From Caryophanales bacterium UBA4855 (GTDB lineage: Bacteria > Bacillota_I > Bacilli_A > RFN20 > CAG-826), in assembly GCA_002399785.1 (NCBI GenBank), contig DHEH01000003.1:1-48329 (forward strand): 48,329 nucleotides of DNA, given 5' to 3'. Made by a program: the position numbers and the translations under genes. Below the pieces are notes generated by a model. It worked only from the letters and a program-made list of their open reading frames with translations, was not told the DNA's origin and ran no database searches. Shown one piece after another: positions 1-10,118 of this stretch; the stretch's first letter is position 1, and each line of letters starts with the position of its first letter.

Positions 1-70
1 GCATTAGCTTTGTTATTTAACATAAAAACATTTGTCAAATCTAAATTTATGTATAAAATTAAAATATAAT

Positions 71-1745
71 ATGAAATTTGAATATAACAAGAAAAAAACT
101 AAATTATATAAGGATATTGCTAGTGCTTTTTTCGAATTTACAAATTTGATAGATTTAAAAACAGGTATATGTCATATTTTCACTCATAAAGAAAGAAAAA
201 TAATTCCTTATCTTCTTTTCGGGAAAGAATATACTTACGATGAACAATTAGATTATTTTTTAAAAAATTCCGTGGCAAAAAACGATGTAAATGATGCCGC
301 AAGCAAAATGTCTTTAAAAAGAATTGAAAAAGAAACAAAAAACGGAGACACATATGCAGTAACTTTTTCGATTTTGCTGCCCGGAGGAAAAATCAGGTTT
401 AAAAAATGGCGTTATTCTCGTTTAAACGGAGACGATTTTAAAATTATTTTTACAAGAGAAGATGTTACTGATGTTGTTTTATCGCAACACGATTCGGTAA
501 CAAAATTATATTCTAATGAGCAAATGATCGTCGAATCGCGATTAATTCTTGAAAAAAACTAAAGAGAAAAATTCTATTTTTTATATCTTGATCTTGATGG
601 GTTTATAAATTATAACCAACTCTTCGGTAATGATGCTGGTGATAAATTATTGAGAAAAATGGGAAGATATTTATCTCAATTAAGTTCAAATGAAATTTCA
701 GTTGGACATGTTTCAGCTGATATATTTGTAATTTTAATGCCTAAAAAAGAATTTGATAAAAAGTTTTTTGAAGATTTTGAAAAATATTTAACGGAATTTA
801 ATCCAAATTTTACTTATTCAATTTCGATTGGAATTGCCCTTTTAGATTATAAAATTATTGATATAAGAATCGCTCAAGACGAAGCAAAACTTGCTAACAA
901 AAGTTTAAAAGATGTTCGTGGCGTTTCTTTTGCTTTTTATAATAAAACATTGAGTAAATCAATTCTTATTAGACAATCTATTGTTCCCTTATTAAGAAAG
1001 GAAATAAAAATGGTGAATTTGAAACATATTTTCAACCAATAATTGATTCTAACACTCATAAAGTCGTAACATGCGAAGCTCTTGTAAGGTGGAAATCATT
1101 AACTCAAGGACTTGTTGGACCTAGTGATTTTATACCAATTTTGGAAAAAAATGGATTTATTGGTGAACTAGATTATTATGTTAGAGAAAAAGTGTGTGAG
1201 TTTATTGTAAAGAATAAAGAAAAATGTTTACCTTTCCCTATCTCGGTAAATGTTTCACGAATCGAATTTAATAGTCCTGATTTTGTTAAAAAATTGATTG
1301 CTCAAGTTGATAAATTTGGTCTTGATCATTCATTATTAAGAATTGAGATTACTGAATCTTTATTTATGGATAAATATACGCAATCAATTAAAAATATTCG
1401 TAAACTAAAAAAGAGTGGATTTTATATCGAAATGGACGATTTTGGAAGTGTTTATTCTTCGTTGTCTATTCTTCGTGATTTAGACTTTGATTTAATTAAA
1501 CTTGATCTTCGATTTTTTGCAAGCAAAACTTTCAAAAAAGAAGAGCTATAATTCATTCAGTAGCCGCTTTAACTAAAGAAACCAATTTAGAAATTATTGC
1601 CGAAGGTGTCGAAATAATTCAACAAGAAATATTTTTAAAATCGTGTGGAATTCACTATATTCAAGGGTATTTATATTCAAAACCATTATGTGTAGATGAT
1701 TTTATTAATTTTATTACTAAAATGAATTTAATTAATGAAAATTAA
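71..1745 (+). pseudogene. Broken PAS-like/GGDEF/EAL cyclic-di-GMP protein
   Basis: Joining three frames gives one protein: an N-terminal sensory region of about 140 residues that resembles a PAS fold, a GGDEF domain and an EAL phosphodiesterase domain. An in-frame TAA lies at 560-562. Frame shifts from frame 2 to frame 1 at the A5 run 1006-1010, and from frame 1 to frame 3 at the A6 run 1534-1539; one extra A at each run would restore reading. The GGDEF signature is degenerate (SADIF), so cyclase activity is unlikely even if intact. The EAL side keeps EALVRW, EITES, DDFG and AEGVE, so the ancestral protein was probably a c-di-GMP phosphodiesterase. ATG 71 is preferred over an upstream TTG, but no clear ribosome binding site is visible. 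Domain assignment is firm; complete loss of function is inferred. Confidence 0.85.
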
Positions 1746-1831
1746 AAAATATTAAAATGACAGTTTTGAACATATAAAACAAGAATGTTAATTGTTATTA
1801 TATATAAGTAAATAATTTAAAGGGGTCTATT

Positions 1832-4800
1832 ATGATAGAAGTTAAGAATTTATGTAAAACTTACATTCTTAAAGGAAAAAAAGCCGTATCAGTTAAGGCT
1901 TTAGATAATGTTTCACTAAAATTTCCTGACAAAGGACTGATTTTCATATTAGGAAAATCAGGTTCAGGTAAATCCACTTTATTGAATGTTATGGGTGGTT
2001 TGGATTTACCTGATTCTGGTGAAATTATTATAAAAGGTAAATCAAGCGTTAATTTTAAACCAAGTGATTTTGATTCTTATCGAAATACTTATCTTGGTTT
2101 TATATTCCAGGAATACAATATTCTTGAAGAATTTACTATTGAAAAGAACATTTCGCTGGCTTTAGAGTTACAACATAAAAAAGTAAGTGATGAAGAAATT
2201 AATTCTATTTTAAAAGAAGTGGATTTAGTGAGCTTAAATAAAAGAAAGCCAAATGAATTGAGCGGTGGCCAAAAACAAAGAGTGGCAATAGCTCGTGCAC
2301 TTGTCAAACATCCTGAAATTATTTTTGCTGATGAACCTACCGGAGCACTTGATTCTAATACGGGAAAAGCAGTCTTTGATACACTTAAAAAATTATCAAA
2401 AGATCATCTCGTTGTAGTTGTTTCTCATGATCGAGATTTTGCTGAACAATTTGGCGATAGAGTAATCGAATTAAAAGACGGACAAGTTATTTCCGATATT
2501 GAAAAGCATCAAGTTTTATCTGAATTTAAACGTGACGGCTTCAATATTGTTGATAATAATGTAATCCAAATAAAAAAAGGTTATAAAGTTACAGATGAAG
2601 ATATTAAATTAATTATTGATAAAATTAAAGCAAATGATCAAGAAAAATATATCGTTATGGATGATATAATCGCTCCTCAAGTTAGACAAATTTCCAATAT
2701 TGATGATTCTGGAAATAGAGAAGCGTTTGCAAAAACTGATGAATCAGCAATTATTAATAAACAAGATAAATTCAAACTAATCAAATCTAAATTAGGCTTT
2801 AAAAATTCTTTAAAAATTGGTGCTTCGGCTCTTAAAGTTAAACCATTTAGATTATTTTTGACAGTTTTGCTTGGCATTTTATCTTTTTCAATGTTTGGTG
2901 TTGTTGATTGTCTAAGTGCATATAACCGCAACGATGCAACCATTGAATCTTTACTTGATAGTGGCATTCAAAGTTTTGCAATTAGAAAGAGTTATTCATC
3001 AAAGAATGGTAATTATAATCAACTTGGCAATTATTTTAGTGATAATGAAGTAAAACAATTGAATGAAAAATTTGATATTTCGGCTCAACCAACAAATAAA
3101 AGTCAAATGTTTGGAGACATCTTAAGGTCAAATTTAATTGAGGATAGCGACAAAATTCCATTTTATTCTCCTCAAAATCAATCTAATACCTCGTTGGTTT
3201 CATATATGAATGATGAAATGTTTAAGGATTCTGGATTTACTATGTTGAGCGGAGAGCTACCTGATTCTAATAATGAAGTTGCTTTAACGGAATACCAATT
3301 GGCTGTAGTAAATAATGCTGGTTACTTATATAGTGACGGATCTAACGAAACAAAAATTGAAGCAGGAAAAGTTACTGCAAAAGATATTGTTGGGAAAAAA
3401 CTTAAAATAGATAAAGGATTTTCTGCTTATGGCGATTTTATAGTAACTGGTGTAATTGATACCGGTTTCATGAACAACGATAATTGGAAAACAAGATATA
3501 AAATCTTGTTAGAAGAAAACGGAAATAGCAATTTGGAATATTATAATTTATATAATGAATTCTCAAATTTGCTTCAAACTTCTTACTATAATACTTTCTT
3601 TTTAAGTGAAGATTATTGCAAATATTTATTTAATGATAAAATTAATACAAATTTGGGTCAAATTATTGGTAGCTTAAAATTTACAATTGGTGATATTTAT
3701 TGTGATTATAATCCTTATTATATCTACTTAGATTCATACAATATTGCCAATTTAAAATATTTAAACGGAAAGACATCATTAAATGCTGACGAGTATATAG
3801 GTGTTTCTGCAAGTGGCATTTTATCTGATATTAATGCAAAATATATTGATGTTTATGAACCTTTGCTTAAAAGTGTTAATTTAAATAGCGAAGATAATAC
3901 TGTTTTGAATACATATATTAAAAATTCGACTCCTCAAAATTATACGATGCTCAATTTATGTGAAGATAATGATTTGTCATTGGCTTTGTATATTAATTCA
4001 CATAAAGACGGTATTTTAAATTCTGGTTTTAAACCTTCGGTAGTTAATTTAATCCTTAATGACGATGTATATTCCGCTGATTCTAATGGCAATTTTTTAA
4101 ATGATTATGATTTTATGCATGGATATCGCGACTATTTATTTAAATTTAGCGAAACAAATCAAAATATTCCTGCCCCTTATGATGATGAATTTGTTGTTAA
4201 TGAATTGATCAATTACAAAAATCCTTTCGTAATGAAATTAGTTGAATACGAACAAAACGATTTGATTAATTTACCTGAAATTGAATTTACAATCAATGCT
4301 GAAACATACACAAATAACGGACAAGTTATTAAAACATACACAAGAAAGGTGGGTGCTGTATTTTTTAGTAAAAAAGATAATAATAACCAAATGATAGTTT
4401 CAAAAGATGATACTCTTTCTTCAATGCTTAGTGTTAAATATGATTCTTTTGATGATGTTGGTAAATACGAAAGTATTATTGTTCCTACTCCAAGTGATAA
4501 AAGCAAATTAATGAAAATCATTGATTTTCATTATAAAAATGTTGATGACCAATCAAAATTTTATCAAGATGATTCGTTAACTTCAGGAAATTTTTATATG
4601 ATGGATTCAGTTGTTTTCTCTACATTAAATATGGTTAATAGTATGTTTAGTGTCTTAAAGAATGTTTTCTTATATTTAGGTTTAGCTTTAGGTTTATTTA
4701 CTTGTTTAATGTTATTTAATTTCATTTCTACTTCTATTTCTTATAAGAAGAGAGAAATAGGAATCTTAAGAGCTGTAGGAGCTAGAGGTGCCGATGTTTT

Positions 4801-5059
4801 TGCGATATTCTTTAATGAATCGGCAATAATAGTTGGGTTCGATGTATTGATATCGTCGATAGTTTCAATTGCTACTTGTTTCGCTTTAAATAATTTTTTT
4901 AGAAGTTCGTTTAACCTTTTGATTACAATTCTTAATCCTGGAATAAGACAAGTTTTATTAATTCTTGCAGTAGGAATTGTAACTGCCTTAATATCAACTA
5001 CTCTTCCAGTCTTAAATGCCTCTAAGAAAAAACCAATTGATGCAATTCATAATAAATAA
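1832..5059 (+). CDS. ABC transporter, ATPase fused to FtsX-type permease
   Basis: A 1075-residue fusion. Residues 1-225 form an ABC ATPase of the LolD/MacB/BceA class: Walker A GKSGSGKST at 41-49, signature LSGGQ at 143-147, Walker B with DEPTGALD around 163-173, and H-loop His199. A linker leads to a first membrane helix near 340-360, then about 550 residues of predicted extracytoplasmic domain, then three C-terminal helices with the FtsX-type KREIGILRAVGA segment. This matches the MacB/BceB-like superfamily, whose members export peptides or lipids or sense antimicrobial peptides; the substrate cannot be read from sequence. AAGGGG precedes ATG 1832. The gene is intact although broken genes lie on both sides, which argues against poor sequence quality as the cause of those lesions. 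Confidence 0.9.
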   Translation: MIEVKNLCKTYILKGKKAVSVKALDNVSLKFPDKGLIFILGKSGSGKSTLLNVMGGLDLPDSGEIIIKGKSSVNFKPSDFDSYRNTYLGFIFQEYNILEEFTIEKNISLALELQHKKVSDEEINSILKEVDLVSLNKRKPNELSGGQKQRVAIARALVKHPEIIFADEPTGALDSNTGKAVFDTLKKLSKDHLVVVVSHDRDFAEQFGDRVIELKDGQVISDIEKHQVLSEFKRDGFNIVDNNVIQIKKGYKVTDEDIKLIIDKIKANDQEKYIVMDDIIAPQVRQISNIDDSGNREAFAKTDESAIINKQDKFKLIKSKLGFKNSLKIGASALKVKPFRLFLTVLLGILSFSMFGVVDCLSAYNRNDATIESLLDSGIQSFAIRKSYSSKNGNYNQLGNYFSDNEVKQLNEKFDISAQPTNKSQMFGDILRSNLIEDSDKIPFYSPQNQSNTSLVSYMNDEMFKDSGFTMLSGELPDSNNEVALTEYQLAVVNNAGYLYSDGSNETKIEAGKVTAKDIVGKKLKIDKGFSAYGDFIVTGVIDTGFMNNDNWKTRYKILLEENGNSNLEYYNLYNEFSNLLQTSYYNTFFLSEDYCKYLFNDKINTNLGQIIGSLKFTIGDIYCDYNPYYIYLDSYNIANLKYLNGKTSLNADEYIGVSASGILSDINAKYIDVYEPLLKSVNLNSEDNTVLNTYIKNSTPQNYTMLNLCEDNDLSLALYINSHKDGILNSGFKPSVVNLILNDDVYSADSNGNFLNDYDFMHGYRDYLFKFSETNQNIPAPYDDEFVVNELINYKNPFVMKLVEYEQNDLINLPEIEFTINAETYTNNGQVIKTYTRKVGAVFFSKKDNNNQMIVSKDDTLSSMLSVKYDSFDDVGKYESIIVPTPSDKSKLMKIIDFHYKNVDDQSKFYQDDSLTSGNFYMMDSVVFSTLNMVNSMFSVLKNVFLYLGLALGLFTCLMLFNFISTSISYKKREIGILRAVGARGADVFAIFFNESAIIVGFDVLISSIVSIATCFALNNFFRSSFNLLITILNPGIRQVLLILAVGIVTALISTTLPVLNASKKKPIDAIHNK

Positions 5060-5130
5060 GTGAACATAATTTCTATAAATTAGATATTGTTTAATTAACT
5101 TTTTTGGAATCATTTAATATAATATTAAAC

Positions 5131-6051
5131 ATGGAACTTTATCAAATTTTGCTAATTGTAATTGGCTGTTTATTATTTGTTTCTTTTGTAGTGATTTTCT
5201 TTATATCTATTTTTGTCACACGCAAGATTGTTTACCCACATAGATACACCAAAGAAGAACAAGATTTATATAACAAAAAAATGGGTTATGATAAGGGATT
5301 TGAAACTCTAGAAAGAAATAAAATTGTTTTTAAAATGAGTGATGGTTATGAATTAAATGGCGATTATAATATTGTTCCTGGTTCAAATGTTTTTTGTATT
5401 TTAACTCATGGCCATGGATCGAGTAGAGAAGGTGCGCGTAAATATTCTGTTCTTTTTAAAGAACTTGGAATATCGACCATAATTTACGATTTAAGAAACC
5501 ATGGATTAAACCTTCAAAATTCTCCAGTTTTAATGGGGTATCAAGAAAGTAAAGATTTAAATGAAGTAATTAATCAAGTATACGACAAATTTGGAAAAGA
5601 TATAATTCTTGGTTTACAAGGAGTTTCAATGGGAGCATCTACTTCAATAATGGTTTTAAAATATAATTAAAAACTTAAATTTGTTATTGAAGATTGTGGA
5701 TATGCAACTTTAAAAAATGTTGTTGATGATATTTTAAAACGTTTTCATTTGGCAAATTGGTTGTTTTTACCACTGGTTGATTTTGATTTAAAGCTTTTTT
5801 ACCATTTGTCTTTTGAGAAAGTGAGGCCAATTGATTCGCTTAAAAATAATTCGGTTCCAATTCTATTTATACATGGTAAAAAAGATAATTTTGTAAGAGT
5901 AAATAATTGCTATGAATTATATAAAGAAGGCACCTTTGCAAGGGATATTGAAATTTTTCCAGATGCTAATCATGCTGCTTGTATCTCTAATAATAGAGAT
6001 TTATATAAAGAAAAAATTTCTGAATTTTTAAAGAATATTAAAGTATTGTAA
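5131..6051 (+). pseudogene. Alpha/beta hydrolase with in-frame stop
   Basis: Starts with a single N-terminal membrane helix (about residues 5-30), then an alpha/beta-hydrolase fold with the oxyanion segment HGHGSS, nucleophile elbow GVSMGAS, acid-region Asp in KKDNF and catalytic His in NHAAC. A TAA at 5668-5670 lies in the same frame between the nucleophile and the acid/His half, splitting the catalytic triad. No frameshift is needed, so this is a single nonsense lesion. It is similar in architecture to the intact hydrolase at 41799-42758 (N-terminal helix, GESMGAA, GGHC). ATG 5131 is preferred to the upstream TTG 5104. A 180-residue truncated product could still be made but would lack two catalytic residues. 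Readthrough cannot be excluded. Confidence 0.8.
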
Positions 6052-6058
6052 TTAAAGA

Positions 6059-6853
6059 TTATTTCTTAATTTCTTTTATTAAATTGTATTTAAGCATGGC
6101 TTTTGCAAAACCATCATTATCGATTGTGTCGGTCACAAAATCAGCTTTGGCTTTTAAGTCGTCAGTTGAATTACCCATTGCGATTCCAATTCCGGCATTT
6201 TGAATCATTTCGATATCGTTTAAGTCATCACCAATACATAAGGCGTCTTTAATCGATAATCCGAGATGTTTCATAACAGCTTCAGCACCTTTTGATTTAT
6301 CACAATCTTTTGGCATAATATAAACAGCATATTCATCCCATCTTGCGGTTTTACAATCGCGGAGGTGTGGTAAAAATAAAGATTCGTCAAAAGCATCACA
6401 ATAAGCAATTGCTTGATAAACAATCCTATCATAATGATCAGGGAATGTTCTTGGTTGAGGAAAACGAGTTCCGTATTTTTCGTGAGCAGAAATGACACGT
6501 TCATCAATCATGTTGATGTGGCCTTCTTTTTCTTCGATAAGTGTCAATCCAAAACGTAATCTTTTTGCAAATTTTATTAAGGCGTCTACAACGTCGTTTG
6601 GAATTGGATGAAGATAAATTGATTCATTTTTAACAATTGCTTGAGCTCCGTTCATCGTGACAATTCCGTCAGGTTTTACATAGTCATAAACTCCTGATTT
6701 TCTTATTAAATAGGCATTTCTCCCTGAACATAAGAAAAATAGAATTCCTTGTTTTTGAATATCTTTAATAGCATTAATTGCCGAAAGTGGTACCGACTTC
6801 GTGATGTGTGAATATAGAGTTTGATCTATATCAGAAAATATAGCTTTAATCAT
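6059..6853 (-). CDS. Cof-type HAD-superfamily phosphatase
   Basis: 264 residues, the usual size for Cof/YbiV-type phosphatases. HAD motif I is FSDIDQT near residue 6 (nucleophile Asp). A Thr-to-Ser type motif II occurs in FLCSGR. Motif IV is GDDLNDIEM close to the C terminus, and the IIB cap lies between them. Members dephosphorylate sugar phosphates, pyridoxal phosphate or flavin precursors; the substrate is not inferable here. On the minus strand AAAGGA precedes the ATG by a normal spacing. It converges on the broken hydrolase with only seven bases between stops, and it is a single-gene unit read away from galT. Confidence 0.88.
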   Translation of the reverse strand: MIKAIFSDIDQTLYSHITKSVPLSAINAIKDIQKQGILFFLCSGRNAYLIRKSGVYDYVKPDGIVTMNGAQAIVKNESIYLHPIPNDVVDALIKFAKRLRFGLTLIEEKEGHINMIDERVISAHEKYGTRFPQPRTFPDHYDRIVYQAIAYCDAFDESLFLPHLRDCKTARWDEYAVYIMPKDCDKSKGAEAVMKHLGLSIKDALCIGDDLNDIEMIQNAGIGIAMGNSTDDLKAKADFVTDTIDNDGFAKAMLKYNLIKEIKK

Positions 6854-7036
6854 GTTTTTTCCTTTCGTTTCTAAAAATTGTAAATATTTAAATGAGTAAT
6901 GTCAATTTATTCGTTGATTTTAAAGAAAATATAGAAATTTATAAGATGTTTATATTAAATATTAATTAAAAAAAGAAAAAAACATTAAAATTAAACAAAA
7001 TTACATTAAACGCTTATTAAATATGCTTCAAAATCA

Positions 7037-7051
7037 TGATAAAATTAGAGC
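7037..7051 (+). promoter_or_regulatory. Extended -10 promoter giving a probable leaderless galT mRNA
   Basis: TGATAAAAT at 7037-7045 is a strong extended -10 element, and only six bases separate it from ATG 7052. The expected start of transcription therefore coincides with the start codon, and no Shine-Dalgarno sequence fits in the gap. Seen in sequence; the leaderless interpretation is inferred. Confidence 0.5.
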
Positions 7052-8572
7052 ATGATATATGAAACTATTGCAAAATTAATTTTTTATGCTAAATATCATC
7101 TTGACCTACATGAAGATGACGAAATTTATATTAGAAATTCCATCTTACATGAACTTCAGTTAGATTCGTTCCCGTCAAAAAAAATCGAAATAAACGAAAC
7201 TGAAATTATAGAGCTTAATGTTCCAGATAAATTAATTGATGAACTTCATTCATATTTTATAAACGAATTAAAATTATCTGATAAAGAGACCGAATTAATC
7301 GAAACTAAAATTATGGGTATTTTAACTCCAATGCCAAGTGAAGTTAATTGTAAATTTTATTCTTTAGTGAAAAAGGATGACTTTAAAGCATTATCTTATT
7401 TATATGATTTGAGTATAAAAAATAATTATGTTGCTAAAACAAGAATTGACAAAAATTTATTTTGGAAAGCGGATTTTGGTGATAAATATTTAGAGATCAC
7501 AGTTAATTTGTCAAAACCTGAAAAAAACACAAAAGATATTTCTAAATTGTTAGTTAAATCTAAAACGGACGTTGAAAAATATCCTAAGTGTTTACTTTGT
7601 GGTGAAAATGTCGGCTATTTTGGTCGTCTAGAACATCCAGCTAGAAGCAATATCAGAGTTATAAATTTAAATCTCGATGGAGAAAAATGGTTTTTACAAT
7701 ATAGTCCTTATGGATATTTTAATATGCATTGCATTGTTGTTGATTCTATACATGAAAATATGATTATTGATGAAGGAACATTTAGAAAATTTTTTGACTT
7801 TATCGATTTATTTCCTAGTTTCTTTATTGGAAGCAATGCTGATTTACCTATTGTTGGTGGGTCTATTTTAAACCATGAACATTTTCAAGGCGGTGAACAT
7901 TTATTGCCTGTTATGAATGCAAAAATTAAAGAGTCTTTTTCATCAAATAAATTCAAAAACTGCCGTATATCCCTATTGGATTGGTTTAATTCAACAATTT
8001 TATTGCAGGGAAAAGATAGAAGTGAATTAATTAAATGCGCTGCTAATATTTTAAAAAATCGGAGAGATTATAGCGATATCGATAACGACATTATTTCTAA
8101 AGTTGGTGATGTTGAACATAATACAATTACGCCTGGTCTAAAAAAAGAAAAAGACGGAACATATAATCTATATTTAATTTTAAGAAATAATAGATGTAAT
8201 GCTGAATTTGAGGACGGAATTTTTCATGCTCATAAAGAGTTTTATCATATTAAAAAAGAAAATATTGGAATTATTGAAGCTATGGGGCAATTCATTTTAC
8301 CAGCAAGACTAATTACACAGAATGACGAAATTAAAGAATCTTTAAAGAGTGGCTTAAATAATATAGACATTATTGCTAAATATCCTAATTTGAATGGTTT
8401 TGAACCTATGATCGATGTTTTAAGAAATGAATATAATCCTGATACAATTGATGCTGATATAAAGAATTACATAAATGATGTGTGCAAAAATATTTTGGAA
8501 AATACAGCAGTTTTCAAAAATGATGATAAAGGTCAAATGGGATTTGTTAAATTTATTAGGTCTATTTTGTAA
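7052..8572 (+). CDS. galT: UDP-glucose--hexose-1-phosphate uridylyltransferase, class II
   Basis: 506 residues, close to the usual class II GalT length of about 490-500. The class II signature is complete at residues 264-281, with DLPIVGG followed by NHEHFQGG, containing the His-x-His nucleophile segment. Further conserved blocks are GRLEHPARSN near 191 and YGYFNMHCIV near 220. GalT swaps UMP between UDP-glucose and galactose-1-phosphate in the Leloir pathway in the cytoplasm. No galK or galE lies in the window, so the pathway must be completed elsewhere or the enzyme is used for salvage of host glycans (inference). The gene stands alone, divergent from the HAD phosphatase, and may be translated from a leaderless mRNA. 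Confidence 0.93.
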   Translation: MIYETIAKLIFYAKYHLDLHEDDEIYIRNSILHELQLDSFPSKKIEINETEIIELNVPDKLIDELHSYFINELKLSDKETELIETKIMGILTPMPSEVNCKFYSLVKKDDFKALSYLYDLSIKNNYVAKTRIDKNLFWKADFGDKYLEITVNLSKPEKNTKDISKLLVKSKTDVEKYPKCLLCGENVGYFGRLEHPARSNIRVINLNLDGEKWFLQYSPYGYFNMHCIVVDSIHENMIIDEGTFRKFFDFIDLFPSFFIGSNADLPIVGGSILNHEHFQGGEHLLPVMNAKIKESFSSNKFKNCRISLLDWFNSTILLQGKDRSELIKCAANILKNRRDYSDIDNDIISKVGDVEHNTITPGLKKEKDGTYNLYLILRNNRCNAEFEDGIFHAHKEFYHIKKENIGIIEAMGQFILPARLITQNDEIKESLKSGLNNIDIIAKYPNLNGFEPMIDVLRNEYNPDTIDADIKNYINDVCKNILENTAVFKNDDKGQMGFVKFIRSIL

Positions 8573-8637
8573 AATAAGCTTTATTTGTCGAAAATTATCA
8601 TATCGTTTAATGTTTTTATTAAAAATATGTAAAATAT

Positions 8638-8659
8638 AAGCGCACTTAGAAAGGCGCTT
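8638..8659 (+). promoter_or_regulatory. Hairpin enclosing the ribosome binding site of the ZIP gene
   Basis: AAGCGC (8638-8643) and GCGCTT (8654-8659) form a perfect six-pair stem. The ten-base loop and the first stem base hold the AGAAAGG ribosome binding site, and the ATG follows at 8662. Folding would hinder initiation, so this could act as a simple RNA switch. Seen in sequence; a regulatory role is inferred. Confidence 0.4.
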
Positions 8660-8661
8660 TT

Positions 8662-9471
8662 ATGGAATATTCAGTTTTAATTTTAATAATTTGCTTATTG
8701 ATAACTCTATTTTCAACAGCAATTGGATCTTCGTTTGTCTTCTTTTTTCGAAAAAATTTTGGACCAAAAGCAAAATCAATTATTTTAGGGTTTGCTGGAG
8801 GAATAATGGTAGCAGCGGCTTTTTTTGGTTTGCTTTTACCATCTATTGAACAAAGTAAAGCAAATAACACTTATTTAGGTTGGTCGTTTGTGCCACCAGT
8901 TGTAGGGTTTATCCTTGGTGGGTTATTATTGTTTGGCTTAGATAAGATAATTCCTCATTTTCACAAAATTCAAAACGTTGAGGAAGGACCAAAAAACAAT
9001 TCACTATCGAAGAATTTAAAGTTCTTTTTAGCAGTTACGATTCATAATATTCCTGAAGGTTTAGCAGTTGGTTTGGCATGTGGGCTTGCTATTTCTTTAT
9101 CCGGAGATGCCTCAATAATAGCGGCAACGAGCGCTCTATCTTTGGCAATCGGAATTGGAATTCAAAATATTCCTGAAGGTGCAGCCGTTTCTATTCCAAT
9201 GTATGGAGATGGAATGAGTAGAGGAAAAGCTTTTGCTTTTGGTGCTGCTTCTGGAATTGTTGAACCTATTTTTGCTGGTATAGCTATATTTTTAGCACAA
9301 TTAACTATAATCAATCCTTGGTTATTATCTTTAGCTGCAGGAGCAATGATTTATGTTACTTTAGATGAAATTTTACCTGAATCAAAAGAAGGTGGTTTTA
9401 ATCATTTTGCAATGTGGAGTTTTATGCTTGGCTTTGTAATTATGATGGTCCTTGAAATTGTATTAAGTTAA
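8662..9471 (+). CDS. ZIP-family divalent metal transporter
   Basis: 269 residues with about eight hydrophobic helices, typical of ZupT-type ZIP proteins that import zinc, iron or manganese across the cytoplasmic membrane. The two signature metal-binding helices are present: HNIPEGLAVG in helix 4 and QNIPEGAAVS in helix 5. A short acidic/His stretch (HFHK) sits in the variable loop. AGAAAGG precedes the ATG inside a hairpin. It converges with an MntP-type exporter, and the stops are separated only by one copy of the dispersed repeat, so an importer and an exporter of related metals are paired. Metal specificity cannot be assigned from sequence alone. Confidence 0.92.
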   Translation: MEYSVLILIICLLITLFSTAIGSSFVFFFRKNFGPKAKSIILGFAGGIMVAAAFFGLLLPSIEQSKANNTYLGWSFVPPVVGFILGGLLLFGLDKIIPHFHKIQNVEEGPKNNSLSKNLKFFLAVTIHNIPEGLAVGLACGLAISLSGDASIIAATSALSLAIGIGIQNIPEGAAVSIPMYGDGMSRGKAFAFGAASGIVEPIFAGIAIFLAQLTIINPWLLSLAAGAMIYVTLDEILPESKEGGFNHFAMWSFMLGFVIMMVLEIVLS

Positions 9472-9497
9472 AATCCCTTGCTAATCCCTATTATTTT
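9471..9497 (+). repeat. Dispersed 27-bp repeat, copy 1
   Basis: C-rich orientation on the plus strand: AAATCCCTTGC, then TAATCCCTATTATTTT. It fills the whole space between the convergent ZIP and MntP stop codons. Confidence 0.75.
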
Positions 9498-10080
9498 ATA
9501 AAATTCCTTCTAATAAAATTTTTAATCCGGTAGCAAAAAAAACTATTCCGGCAACAAGTCCGGCCCATTTAATTAATTTATTTCCAATCTTTTTACCTAA
9601 AAATGTAGTTAAAAGTGATAAGCAAAAAGTAGATATTCCGATTATTCCAAATATTAACATCGCATCTGGAATTGATTGATCAAGATAAACAAAACCAATG
9701 CATAAAGCATCTATTGATGTTGCGATTCCTTGAGTAAGGATTTCTAACGGAGTAAGTCTTTTACAAACTTCGCCAACGCCATCAGGATTATTTTTAGTTT
9801 CTTTTCTTTCTTTAATCCATTCAATTATGCTTTTTAAAGATAAAAGAGTTAATAAAGCAAAAGCAATCCAAGGGATATATGCTTCAAGTTGATTTTTCCA
9901 ACTGTAGCCGATGAAATAGCCAATTACAGGCATTGTAAATTGAAAAAAACCGAAAGTAGTCGGAATTAAAAATAATTTAACTTTCGACATATTTGGTTCA
10001 CAAATTCCATCAGTAGCGCCAACAGTCATGCTATCAGCGGACATTGATAAAGATACTAAAGCTACATCAATAAAATTCAT
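9496..10080 (-). CDS. mntP: MntP-type manganese efflux pump
   Basis: 194 residues, near the usual MntP (YebN) length of about 185-190, with six predicted helices in two repeats. The conserved acidic metal sites appear in SMSADSMTVGATDG (first half) and GIATSIDALCIGF (second half), matching the duplicated DUF204 pattern. MntP exports manganese to prevent toxicity. It is convergent with the ZIP importer. The first signature differs from the common SMDAFAVS form, so a neighbouring substrate is possible. No riboswitch of the yybP-ykoY type was recognised upstream, but the region before the start is short. Confidence 0.85.
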   Translation of the reverse strand: MNFIDVALVSLSMSADSMTVGATDGICEPNMSKVKLFLIPTTFGFFQFTMPVIGYFIGYSWKNQLEAYIPWIAFALLTLLSLKSIIEWIKERKETKNNPDGVGEVCKRLTPLEILTQGIATSIDALCIGFVYLDQSIPDAMLIFGIIGISTFCLSLLTTFLGKKIGNKLIKWAGLVAGIVFFATGLKILLEGIL

Positions 10081-10118
10081 TTGATTATTTTATAATAAAA
10101 GCATATCAATAAAAAGAG

